In this document: positions 19,647 to 28,599 of the stretch, piece by piece
Layout of the letters: every line of letters begins with the position of its first letter
How positions within the stretch are numbered: the stretch's first letter is position 1
Origin: Diaporthe sp. PMI_573
Taxonomy: Eukaryota; Ascomycota; Sordariomycetes; Diaporthales; Diaporthaceae
Direction: 5' to 3'
Length of the DNA: 64,000 nt
NCBI GenBank assembly: GCA_021399435.1
Contig: JAJTUP010000089.1
Span: forward strand, 1-64,000
Translations under genes and position numbers: made by a program
The notes under the pieces: model-generated
Databases searched by the model: none
Seen by the model: only the letters and a program-made list of their open reading frames with translations
What the model was told of the DNA's origin: nothing

Positions 19647-20247
19647 AAGGTAAGGTAAATTACCAGAGTCCTATCACAACCAAAACGCACTATCAAGAAG
19701 CCACACCAGCCACGCCTAGGTCTATGCTCAAAGACTTTACATAAAAAGCTAGGCGGCCTCTGGAGGTGGTTGGCACTGTACAACGTTTCATGGTTAGCAT
19801 CAGAGAACTGAGGCGCCATGTTGGGTTAGAAGTCAGGGCTTATTCTGGTCGCGTTGTGCTGGATGGAATATGACAATTGTTAGTAATCTCCTACGGCCAT
19901 AAGCGGCCGTGGACGATGACAGCACGTGATAGGGACAGGGATCTTGAGGAGGTGGGGCAGATTATGCCTTGAGGAACGAAAGGCTCTTCCTTCCGCCCCC
20001 TCCCCAACACAGGTGACAAAATCGCAAGCGATTTTCCAAAGGAGCCCTTGAGGAACGAAAAGCTGATCTGGCGGCGGTTTGTGAGGTGTTTAGAGCAAAG
20101 TTTCGGAGTTTGATTTTTTAACGCAAAATTGGGCACATTCAGAAGCTGGGCGAGGAGATTTAGTGGCTGATTCCAGTGCGGGGTTTAGGATGCCGAACTA
20201 GGGGGTGCTGTAAGGAGCAAAATTCGGCAGCTGATACGCTGAAATAT
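19647..20247. other. Intergenic, likely 5' region of MYND gene
   Basis: No gene recognised. A 14-bp direct repeat CCTTGAGGAACGAA occurs at 19967 and 20046. Before the MULE inserted, this DNA lay directly upstream of the ATG now at 22027, so it probably holds that gene's original promoter. Confidence 0.45.
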
Positions 20248-20255
20248 CTAATCAA

Positions 20256-20310
20256 GAAAGAGGATATTCGCACCCAAAAAATCGGATGCCGCACCCAATT
20301 TTATGACTAA
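20256..20310 (+). repeat. Left TIR (55 bp) of MULE
   Basis: Perfect reverse complement of 21964-22018. Confidence 0.9.
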
Positions 20311-20678
20311 GCAGAGCTGCAGCTAATCAGAGCGCTCCATTTAACATCGCCCACCACCCCAACATCGTGCGTTTTGTAGCCTCAACCATATGCCCTGCGA
20401 AACCTCCTTTGCCCACCAACTTCAACCACCTACCCACCATCAACGCATCGTGAAATCAATTAAATGCTTGTTGGAATCGATCAATTCAGTATCAAAAACA
20501 TACCCTAGCCCTTCAAATATTTACCATACACCGTTGTGGCAATGGTAGAGGTGCCTAATTACTCAGGCCTCGAGGTATAGTGGTAGGTTGACTGTTATAA
20601 CTAGAACGCTAACATCACTGCTACAAACTACCGCTGCCCAGCCCTTTCTAACCCTCCTACCTTCCTGAAACTTTTCAA

Positions 20679-20990
20679 TGATGGATATAATACTTATGTA
20701 GATCTAAAGGCTGATTTAGATGAAGCCATGAGCTCTACTAGTTGGCTAATAGTCAAGCAAAACTCTAAGCTAAATCACACAATATTAGCATATAGTCGCG
20801 GTGCCTAGTGCCTATCGATGGCTATAATAACCAACGCCTCAACGATTAAAGCCGGCTGCAAATAGTTAGCGGTTGCCTATATGACGAAGAAAACATCGAA
20901 TAAATGGAAACTTGTTGTCTACAAGTATCGACATACTTATTACGGTCCTTAGGAAGTCCCTGAAGCTACTGTACGGCTTCAAGCTGTGCC
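20679..20990 (+). pseudogene. FAR1-like DNA-binding domain of MULE transposase
   Basis: The frame reads FNDGYNTYVDLKADLDEAMS, STSWLIVKQNSKLNHTILAY, then ITNASTIKAGCK and SNKWKLVVYKYRHTYYGP. This follows the FAR1-type pattern of MULE transposases (CDRGG...TGCPF...W-L-V...HNHGP), with CDRGG altered and HNH changed to HTY. At least three TAG stops interrupt it. The domain normally binds the TIRs. The MULE catalytic domain expected next is absent. Confidence 0.6.
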
Positions 20991-21032
20991 TGCCCTATCT
21001 ACACTCAGTATGGCTTAATTTGTGCTAATCGA

Positions 21033-21710
21033 ATGGCTGATAGAGAGGAAGCAGACCTTCCTCTCGAAAAGGCAGACATTTACAAAGTTTACTGGCTTGA
21101 CCGTGACCTTTTACTCGAAAACCTGCTCCTCACGGTCCTCTCGCTAAATAAGGTCACGGCGATAAAGGGGAGACCTCGTAAGACAGCCACGTTTGCAGCC
21201 AACAAGGAAGGCGTCTTTCAGAGCAGTAGCAGCCGTGGGAAGGCCGTGATGGGTAAGAAGACGATATCGACAACGACTTCTCTGGGTAGTAAGGCGGGTG
21301 ATAAAACGAGGGCGACGACGGCTTCAGTATAGCGTATAAACTCGGCTTTCGAGTATAATAACTCAACGCTTTAGTCTCTGGATGAAGAGGACACCCGTAG
21401 CAGCGGTGCCCAGCGAGAAGCCGTCTGGCGAGACTAACGGCTAGTGGTCGGGCTCACGAAGCAACAAAAACACCAGCCTCAGAAGCGAAGAGCCGAAGGC
21501 ACGGCGTTGCCGGCGGCTACACCCTCAAGCTCATGGCCAGCGGCTAAGAGGCAGCGGACGGGGGCACAGAGGACTGTCAACCAGCTGCCATGCGTAGACC
21601 TTACGGCTGGCGACGTCGACGACGACGGCGAGGGCGGCGAGGGCGCCAAGGAAACGCAGGACGAGATCGTCGCCATGATGCCCGGCTTTATTGACTTACT
21701 ATTCGACTAG
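21033..21710 (+). pseudogene. C-terminal tail of MULE transposase
   Basis: Two open pieces (21033-21332 and 21444-21710) encode a low-complexity basic tail. One includes an AT-hook-like KGRPRKTA string, the other an acidic VDDDGEGGEGAKE stretch. Such tails follow the catalytic core in fungal MULEs. The direct junction of finger and tail shows an internal deletion. Confidence 0.45.
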
Positions 21711-21963
21711 ATGGGTCACGTGGGCGACGATGTAGGCAACGTGGGCATCGTGGGCAACGTTTGGCAACACTTGGGTCTAATAGTGCTTAATTTGCTTAAT
21801 TTGGGCAACGTTTGCCAACACTTGGGTCGAATGGTGCTTATTTGGTGCCCTTGAGTGTGTGGGAATAGTGGCATGCAGCGGCATGTTAGTCGGTGTAGTC
21901 ACATTAATTTTTTGTATGGTAAACCCATAGTGTTTCTCAATTCGGGCACAGGGGGCGGCATGA

Positions 21964-22018
21964 TTAGTCATAAAATTGGGTGCGGCATCCGATTTTTTGG
22001 GTGCGAATATCCTCTTTC
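21964..22018 (-). repeat. Right TIR (55 bp) of MULE
   Basis: Perfect reverse complement of 20256-20310. It is followed by the duplicated CTAATCAA, which abuts the ATG at 22027. Confidence 0.9.
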
Positions 22019-22026
22019 CTAATCAA

Positions 22027-22613
22027 ATGTCATCTGAGAACGAGATCAACCCTATTCAGACTTCTTCCCAATTTCTCGTCGGTATTCAATCAGGTCTTTG
22101 GTCCAATATAAAGACCATTGTCGTCTTCGGGGTTCCGAAAGATGTGTCTCGTGAGCATATATATCAAAGAAAAATAAGGAAATGATTTAGTCAGATTCTA
22201 TTTGCGAGCTTTCTAAGAAAGACCCTATCTACGGCATCGTCTCAATCATGGAGACGTGCCCGGTTCGCTTCGAATTCCAATGCGAGGGGGCAGTGGAAGA
22301 TCTCAAGTTTGTTCACAGCATTCCTCGCAGTCTCGTCGATGTCCAAGCTCAAGCCGCACAGAGAGACCCTGGATATGCCGATCTCTTTATGAGCTCAGTT
22401 AGGCCTATCTTAAAAGACCATGAAGGCCAGGGGCATATATCGGATTCTAGGATGTGCGTGGAGATTACAGCTTGCAGAATATGTGGAAAGACGGAAGGGA
22501 CGATGAGGTGTAGGCGGTGCAAAGTTGCGGCATATTACGGGAGAGAGCACCAGAAGGCGGACTGGAACAAGCACAAGAAAAGTTGCATACCCAAGGGTGG
22601 GGAGGGAAGTTAA
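22027..22613 (+). CDS. MYND-type zinc-finger protein, one ligand lost
   Basis: Inferred exons 22027-22150 and 22195-22613, with a 44-bp intron GTGAGC...TCAG that joins in frame; total about 180 aa. The N-terminal half has no known domain. The C-terminal finger reads CRICGKTEGTMRCRRCKVAA, then YYGREHQKADWNKHKKSC, matching the MYND pattern C-x2-C...C-x2-C...YC-S--CQ--DW--HK--C. The Cys normally following the first Tyr is Tyr here (TGC-type codon to TAC). This is a G-to-A change in the context expected of RIP on the opposite strand, so zinc binding may be impaired. MYND fingers mediate protein-protein contacts. The MULE now separates this ATG from its original upstream DNA. It could be a pseudogene; no in-frame stop is present. 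Confidence 0.65.
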
Positions 22614-22914
22614 GAAGGTTAAGGCTGGCGTAGCTGATTACGGGGCATGATTGATTGGAGGAGAGTGCAAGTTGCTTAGGTCACGATTAAGGAGGAGAAT
22701 TAAGATTGATGTTTTGTGGTACTGGAAAGACCTAGATCTGATGGAACAGGCCAGGGTTCCTAGACAGGGGGTTCTTTTCTTATATATAGAGCTGCAAGCA
22801 GCCCTCACACATAAATATAGCTTCAACAGCAATATAGATCAACAGATGCGTTTCTACAAACCCATACTATAACGTTACATGTTTACATAGTAACTATATT
22901 CAATTGACTGATAT
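22614..22914. other. Intergenic
   Basis: A short open frame at 22651-22872 has no motif. This is probably the 3' region shared by convergent genes. Confidence 0.4.
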
Positions 22915-23872
22915 CTACTCTACATCGCCATACTTTTTTGGGGGGTGACGATTTCGGGTTTGGGGAGGATTCTTCGGGATCAGCAGTAGTGGAGTAGTAA
23001 GGTCTGTGTGCGGCAAAGTCAGTGTCTCTAATAAGGTGTCCGCTTCGCTAGCGGGCTCTGATACACGTGGTCTCTTTAAAGGAGTAGATAGCACGCAGCG
23101 ACTCTAGCGAGCTGCTCGCTTCAAGGGTGGAGTAACAGTTAGGGTGGGCATCGGTGCAGAGGCAGGTCTTGGCAAGTAGGCGAGGTCGAGCACTCGGAGG
23201 GCCAGTTGATTGGTATCCGTCATATGGCCGGCGACTTTTGCAGTGACGGTAAGGAGAGCCCCTAGTGCAGGTTTCTTGGCATTAAGCCAACGCCTACTAT
23301 CTTCGAAGAAGCACACTACGGAGAAGTGAACTGGGGCCGCTTTCGACGCATCGTAGACAGATGTTTCAATCGTGAAGCAACGGTGTTCGGAAGTATCAAG
23401 CGAGTCGTTAGTACAGGGCGGGACGAAGCCGATGACGGTCACCATGGGACACCATTGTTCTAGCAAGTAGTTGTCATACTAGTCGGAGTCGGCGATGTTT
23501 CCTGGGTGTCTAAGGCTGTCAGCCAGAGCTAGCGGGGACGTTCAGGGCGGCGTGCCTCATCAGGCTCAGCGTCTGCATGCTGATCTCAAGAGTGCCGTCC
23601 GTCAACAGAGCCGTGGAGAAGCAACCGTCGGCGTATATAAAAGCGCCAGGAAGGTAGAGTTCTCGTTGTTCTTGCGTCAGATAAGTATAGATGCGGATGC
23701 GAATGGGATCAGTAGCGATGTTAGGATGCTGGAAGCCGTCTTCCTCAAAGATGTTGAGATCTGTCTAGATCTCGACGTAGTTTAGAGCATTTTCTCGAGT
23801 TGGGTTATCTGTAATGGCATCGATGAAATCCTGTAGGTGAATTATATTTGTGAATGTTTGTTGTTGAGACAT
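22915..23872 (-). pseudogene. Unknown fungal protein, OB-fold-like, nonsense-mutated
   Basis: Read on the minus strand, exon 1 (23872-23556) starts MSQQQTFTNIIHLQDFIDAI and continues through a TAG to YLTQEQRELYLPGAFIYADG and TLEISMQTLSLMR. Exon 2 (23509-22915) reads LEQWCPMVTVIGFVPPCTND, ETSVYDASKAAPVHFSVVCF, WLNAKKPALGALLTVTAKVA and then a Pro/Arg-rich tail (STPLKRPRVSEPASEADT). The inferred intron (23510-23555) has a GC donor and TAG acceptor and restores frame. Three or so TAG stops in otherwise excellent frame are RIP-like. The alternation of beta-strand-like segments around a conserved Trp/Gly core recalls single-stranded-DNA-binding OB folds, but this is a guess from pattern alone. The family seems to be a fungal repeat-associated one of unknown role. 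Confidence 0.6.
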
Positions 23873-24093
23873 GTTGAAAGAGATTTGGAATAAGCTAGTA
23901 AAAAGCAGTTCTTGAACATAGGTGGCATAGCTGGTTTCTATAGGGGAATAACTCTGCATAGAACAGATGTTCACTAAGGCACATTATGTAGGGCTAGCCT
24001 GGCAGAGTCTAGGCTACAGGTTCAGGCTTATGGCGTGTAAGCACCTACAGCTCTCATTGAATGCCATTACAGGTATAATAAGGAATGGTGCAT

Positions 24094-24575
24094 GGGCTTT
24101 TTGATATAGAGCAGAGCTGACGGAATCATAGAAAGCACAGACATCCCGTCATAGAGCTAGCCAGCATAAGCAGCAAGCTTTACACGGTCTATGTAGTAGT
24201 CTTTAGTCGTTATCGTCGGGAGGCAGGAGAGATACCGGGAGCTAGCAATGTTAGAAAAAGAAAAACAATATTACCAGGCCCCCCTATGTAACTAGCGGGC
24301 GTGCAGATTTAGTTACCTAGCCGGTGATGCTTTGGCTATAGAGCAGAGCTGAAGAAAACATAGTATAGATATGTTTTGCAAAGCTAGGCGCTATAAGTAA
24401 TAGATTCTGAATGATTTGTAGGGTAACTAGTGTTTAGCTATATGTTATTTGGGATGTAGGAGAGAGGTGCCGAGAAAAAGCAATGTTAGCTGAAAAAAAG
24501 CAATGTTAGTAAAAGCAAAAACTATATCACCTGTACCTTCTTAAGTAACTAGAGGCTATGTAGATTTAGTAATTC
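24094..24575. repeat. Two tandem ~233-bp repeat units
   Basis: Blocks GAGCAGAGCTGA (24109 and 24341), CAATGTTAG (24246 and 24481), and GCAGATTTAGTTA/GTAGATTTAGTAA recur in the same order at a spacing of about 232-235 bp. A third partial match (GAGAGATACCGGAGAAGAGC) lies at about 24962. Units differ mainly by transitions. Confidence 0.65.
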
Positions 24576-24688
24576 TGAGTATTGGGTGTAATATGTAGTG
24601 GTGTTATTAATCAGGTGTCTTTGGTGCAATGTCTAGTTCTAGGAAGTATTCCCTGTGTCTCTTGCTATTATGAATGGGCATAGTTAGT

Positions 24689-25360
24689 TTATCTGGGAAG
24701 TAACTGTAAAGACTGTGGCATATAGTAGTGTCGACTGTTAGACATCTTTGCTTTCTGGGACTGGGCGGGCCATATTGCGCAGCAGGTTTCAGAGTTGGTC
24801 GGGTTATCTGCCCAAGAGATATCAGGATTTATGCAGGCTATCTGTCCACGTGGTAGGTACCAGTACATGGGTAGAGAACACGATTTGTATGAGGCGTCTT
24901 GGCTAGGTAAGGAAGGGAGGTAGGTTAGGAAGGTCAATCTAGTTCGTGTTGCCGGGGCCGCGAGAGATACCGGAGAAGAGCAGTAGCATGTGGTAGTTTA
25001 ATGGCGATGCTAAGGATAGTAGCATAAGGCAGTGTGGATAGTCGGCTATGCCTTGTACTAAGTGTTAAGGGTGGCTTATGGCATTTGCTGCTAAGGTGTC
25101 AGAAACTGGGCGCTCATCTTCTAACCAGGCCAGTAGCATTATATAGGTAGAGGAATGGTAAGGGAGCCGGTGGTACGGCCGACAACCGGGGGGGCAGGGC
25201 CGAACCACTGGTATAATCTAGAGGTGCCAGGGCAGCAGACTAGCTGAAGGTTTGCGCGCAATATAGCTGAAGTGCAGAGACCCCCAGATCCTTGGACTAT
25301 TGAACAGAATTGCATCAGTAATAAGAGAATCCCGTCCATATAAACGAGATAACAGGTCAA
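24689..25360 (-). pseudogene. Remnant of a hydrophobic (membrane-type) protein
   Basis: Two open minus-strand pieces (25139-25360, starting MTCYLVYMDGILLLLMQFCS, and 24689-24937) lie downstream of the tandem membrane-protein repeats and look like the 3' part of the same broken gene. The first has a hydrophobic helix, and a Trp/Pro-rich loop follows (YQWFGPAPPVVGRTTG). No family recognised. Confidence 0.3.
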
Positions 25361-25437
25361 GCAAATGCCAGTAGGTTGTTAGGACAAGCAGGTGGCGGGA
25401 GACTAGGGCCTAGAAGTCTTACAGCTTTAAAAACGGT

Positions 25438-26795
25438 AAGCCGTATCTAGGGCGGGGAGAAGGTTTGGCATTACCAGTGGGCATCTAGGGGAGTAAGTTT
25501 TTACTCCAAGCTCTGCACAGCGGCCCGTTAGGTAAGGGATTGGGAAGAAGCTGTAGTAAAGTTAAACAGGCTAATTTACAGGCGATACCACTAAGTTAGA
25601 CAACAAAAGGTCAAGGTGTTAGTAAACTCTATTAGGGCAGATGAGTTGATAAATTTAAGAGCCTAGTATTATAAAGATTTATATATTAAGACAAATGATT
25701 ATGACAGGATTATTCTGCTATTTTGCAAGCTTACTGTTATAGATCTGCTAGCCGGTTGGCGCTTTGACAAATTTGGGCTCATAGTACGTATGGTTTAGGA
25801 ACAGGCAGGTAGTGGTGGAGAGGGCGGCGTTAGGGTAGAGGGTGATGCAATTAGATAGGGCTAGCAGGATAAAGATTAGAGCGGAGAGTGCGCGGTGGAC
25901 GGATCCGGGAGCCTTGTGTCTTTGAAAATGGTGAGGCAGTTCTAGGGCAAGGAGAAGGTTCAGCATTACCAGTAGGAGTCCAGGGGAGTAAGTTTTTACA
26001 ACAAATTCTGCGCAGCAGCCCATTAGGTAAGAAACTGAGAGGAGGCTGTAGTAAAGTTGAACAGGCTGATTTACAGGCAATACTACCAAGTTGGACGGCT
26101 AAAGGTTAAGGTGTTAGTAAACCCTATTAAGTAAGACGAGTTGATAAATTTAAGGGCCTAGCATTATAAAGATTTATACATTAAGATAAATGATGGTAAA
26201 AGGATCGCGCTGCTATTTAGTAAACTGGCTGTGACGGCTCTGCCAGCTGGTTTCAGGTTCGACCAGGTCGGGCTCATGGTACGAACAGTCTAGCAACAAC
26301 TAGGTAGTGCCCCAGAAGGCGGTATAGGAGTAGATAGCAATGCAGTCAGATTGAGCCAGCAAGTAGAAGGTCCGAGAGACCAGGATGAAAATGGCTATAG
26401 AAAGTGTACACTAGAAAGACCCAAGAGGCTTGTATCTTTGAAGACAGTGAACTATGTCTAGGGCGAGGAGAAGGCTTGATATTATAAGTAGGGGTACAGG
26501 GGAAGGAGTTTTTACGAAAAACTTAGTATAGTGGCTTTTTAGGTAAGGAACTAGGACAAAGCTGTAGTAAAGTTGAACAGGCTAATCTACAGGCAATTCT
26601 ATTAAGTTAGACAACTAAAGGTCAAGGCATTAGTAAACCCTATCAAGTAAGACGAGTTGATAAATTTAAGGGCCTAGTGTTATAAAGATCTATATATTAA
26701 GATAAATAATGGTAAAGGATTGCGCTGCCTTTTGGCAAGCTAGCTGTAACAGACCTGCCAGACGGATTTGGGTTTAACAAGTTTGGACTTATGAC
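25438..26795. repeat. Tandem ~0.5-kb repeat, three units plus a partial fourth
   Basis: The string GTTGATAAATTT recurs at 25645, 26140 and 26656 (spacings 495 and 516), with TAGTAAAGTTGAACAGGCT, GGGGAGTAAGTTTTTAC-like and ACCTGCCAG-like blocks in the same order in each unit. A fourth partial unit (26746-26795) ends where unrelated DNA begins. The copies differ mostly by transitions, so RIP acted after duplication. Confidence 0.75.
25748..26089 (-). pseudogene. Hydrophobic protein fragment within the tandem repeat
   Basis: A 113-codon minus-strand frame with at least three likely membrane helices (LYYSLLSVSYLMGCCAEFVV; GLLLVMLNLLLALEL; ALSALIFILLALSNCITLY). The neighbouring unit at about 26250-26500 encodes the same protein with stops: LLLALDIVHCLQRYKPLGSF and YHEPDLVEPETSWQ correspond to NLLLALELPHHFQRHKAPGS and YYEPKFVKAPTG. 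A real membrane-protein exon was therefore tandemly multiplied and then mutated. Family unknown. Confidence 0.45.
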
Positions 26796-27095
26796 AAGAA
26801 TAGGAAGCGTCGCCAAAGGTGGCGCTGCTGCTAGTAGAAAGAGGCAGAGGAGTCCAAATCACCATCAGCCACAACCCAAACGTGCCAGAAAAGTGGTCCG
26901 TCAACAGAGGAGTGATGCCAAGCAGATTAAAGATCTTGCCAGTGTTATGCGCATCTTGGAAGAAGAGTTTGCAGAGAAAGAGCGGTTGTCTCAAGAGCAG
27001 GAATGGAGCAAACCTATTTCTCTTAAGACAAAGGTATCTACCATTCAGGAATATTATAAAGCATTCTACAACTAGGACACCCTGCTGATACATAC
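26796..27095 (+). pseudogene. Possible helitron-type protein N-terminus
   Basis: The frame reads a basic segment (PKRARKVVRQQRSDAKQIKD), a coiled segment (VMRILEEEFAEKERLSQEQE), then ISLKTKVSTIQEYYKAFYN, a stop, and DTLLIHTCIIYYGKFARVEL. The last blocks resemble the start of fungal helitron-like helicase proteins ('TLPI-TC-ICY--F---EL'), with one Cys of that motif replaced by Tyr. No helicase domain follows; a Tc1-type relic does. The assignment rests on this short motif only. Confidence 0.35.
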
Positions 27096-27309
27096 TTGCA
27101 TAATATATTATGGTAAGTTTGCAAGGGTTGAGCTTAAGAGTGTTAGCTGGCATTAATAGGCGGCGAGTTCTATTGAGAAGCGAGATGGCTCCTCAGCTAT
27201 TGAAGTTTAAACATAAGAAGATTCTAGCTTTGCTTCTTTGTGAAATATTGACCTGTAAAATAGCTACTAAAGTTAAGTGTAATGAACGCATAGTTTGATG
27301 AATCTGCGC

Positions 27310-28170
27310 CAATGTCTGTTGATTTGAGACCACACAAACCCCGCCGAATAGAATCGGTCAACCATCGAGTATTACACCGTTTATACTTAATGCGCTATGC
27401 TACAAGCTAACCAATAAACTATAGCTGCACCGGGATAAGATAGTCTCATTTTTCCGCGATGAATATAAAGTTGAAGTATTAACTAGTAGCATCACTCGGG
27501 CTATATAGTCTAGGAGATGGTCCAAAAAGGTAACCCGTTGCATTGCCAGGCAGAGGACCTCGGTCCTACGACATCTATATTATTACAAGCTGTTAAAATA
27601 TAGATTATACTACTTGATCTTCATTAATGAGTCTGGGTACGACTGCTTAACAATATAACGGCAGACAGGATGGGCTCTGATAGGTATTATACCGGTTTAT
27701 TTTGCCGATTTTAAACGCGAGGTTAGACATCAGTTTATTTTAGCATATACCTAAGATGGGGTTATGTTGTTGCGTGTCTTTAAAGGTTCGACTGATTATG
27801 CTATATTTAAGGACTTTGTTTAGCAGCTGCTCTGTTATTATAGGAAGTTTCTACAACTAAAGTCTGTCCTGGTGATGGATAATACAAGTTTTTACAGGGA
27901 ATGGAAAATAAGGGAAATGTGTTTTACTGTAGGCGCGTAGCTTCTCTTTCTCCCGCCGTACTTACCAGACCTTAACCCAATAGAGGAGCATTTCGGCAAA
28001 CTTAAGGGGTTTATAAGGAAAGAGTGGCATGCCTGTAATTATACCGGGGTGCCATTTGTGTGCTTCCTTAAATGGTGTATAGGTTAAGTGGGAGGGAAGC
28101 GTGAGAGTGTAGAAGGTTATTTTTATTATTCTGGCATCATAATAGAATATTTAGATAAAGATAACTAGAG
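27310..28170 (+). pseudogene. Tc1/mariner-type transposase, RIP-inactivated
   Basis: One long plus-strand frame interrupted by several TAG/TAA stops. The DDE core is clear: LIFINESGYDCLT (first acidic residue; the family has DE-type residues here), GVMLLRVFKGSTDYAIFKDF, SVLVMDNTSFYREW (second Asp), and LLFLPPYLPDLNPIEEHFGK (third catalytic residue, E/D-type). An N-terminal HTH portion is only partly readable (27340-27580). No inverted termini were found. The coding order and spacing are intact, so mutation, not deletion, killed it. Confidence 0.82.
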
Positions 28171-28599
28171 TTGCAAGCATATATAGTTAAAGGCAAAATG
28201 GGATTTGCCAGAATCTTATAAGATGGACCTTTAATGGGTGCGTGGCAGACCTATAGTGGCCCTGGGATAAATAAAGCCTTTTTGTGGCAGATAGTCTTAT
28301 TTTAACCTGCCCTCTCTTAATATCTATTTGTTTGGTTACAAACCTACAATAAAGTGCGTTAAACTCTAAATCGTGCCTCTTGTGACAGGGCGTTGGAGCC
28401 GACTTATACCTACCTTCGAGGCCCCTTATAATAGACAAATTCCTGCATCTAGATAGAAAATAATAAACTATTGTAACTAACTTGCTATATCATCTAACAG
28501 TAGTTAGGTTACATAATTAAATTGTTTTATTCTAGTAACTTATAATTAATTCGAAATCTATAACTAAGAAACATAAAACTGGTCCGCAATAGATTATAT

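Larger units (their letters stand above)
20256..22018 (+). mobile_element. Internally deleted Mutator-like element (MULE)
   Basis: A 1763-bp element with perfect 55-bp TIRs (20256-20310 and 21964-22018) starting GAAAGAGGATATTCGCACCC. It is flanked by an exact 8-bp direct repeat CTAATCAA at 20248-20255 and 22019-22026. It encodes relics of a FAR1-like zinc finger and a basic C-terminal tail but no MULE catalytic core, so it is non-autonomous. The outer structure and left 300 bp are shared with the MITE at 15191-15863. Confidence 0.88.

Noticed and set aside
24689..26089. Hydrophobic frames considered as wax-synthase or terpene-cyclase-like proteins
   Set aside because: Hydrophobicity alone; no family motif could be found.
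26740..27153. Minus-strand frame of 137 codons
   Set aside because: It is antisense to a more convincing basic/coiled-coil frame on the plus strand and crosses the end of the tandem repeat.
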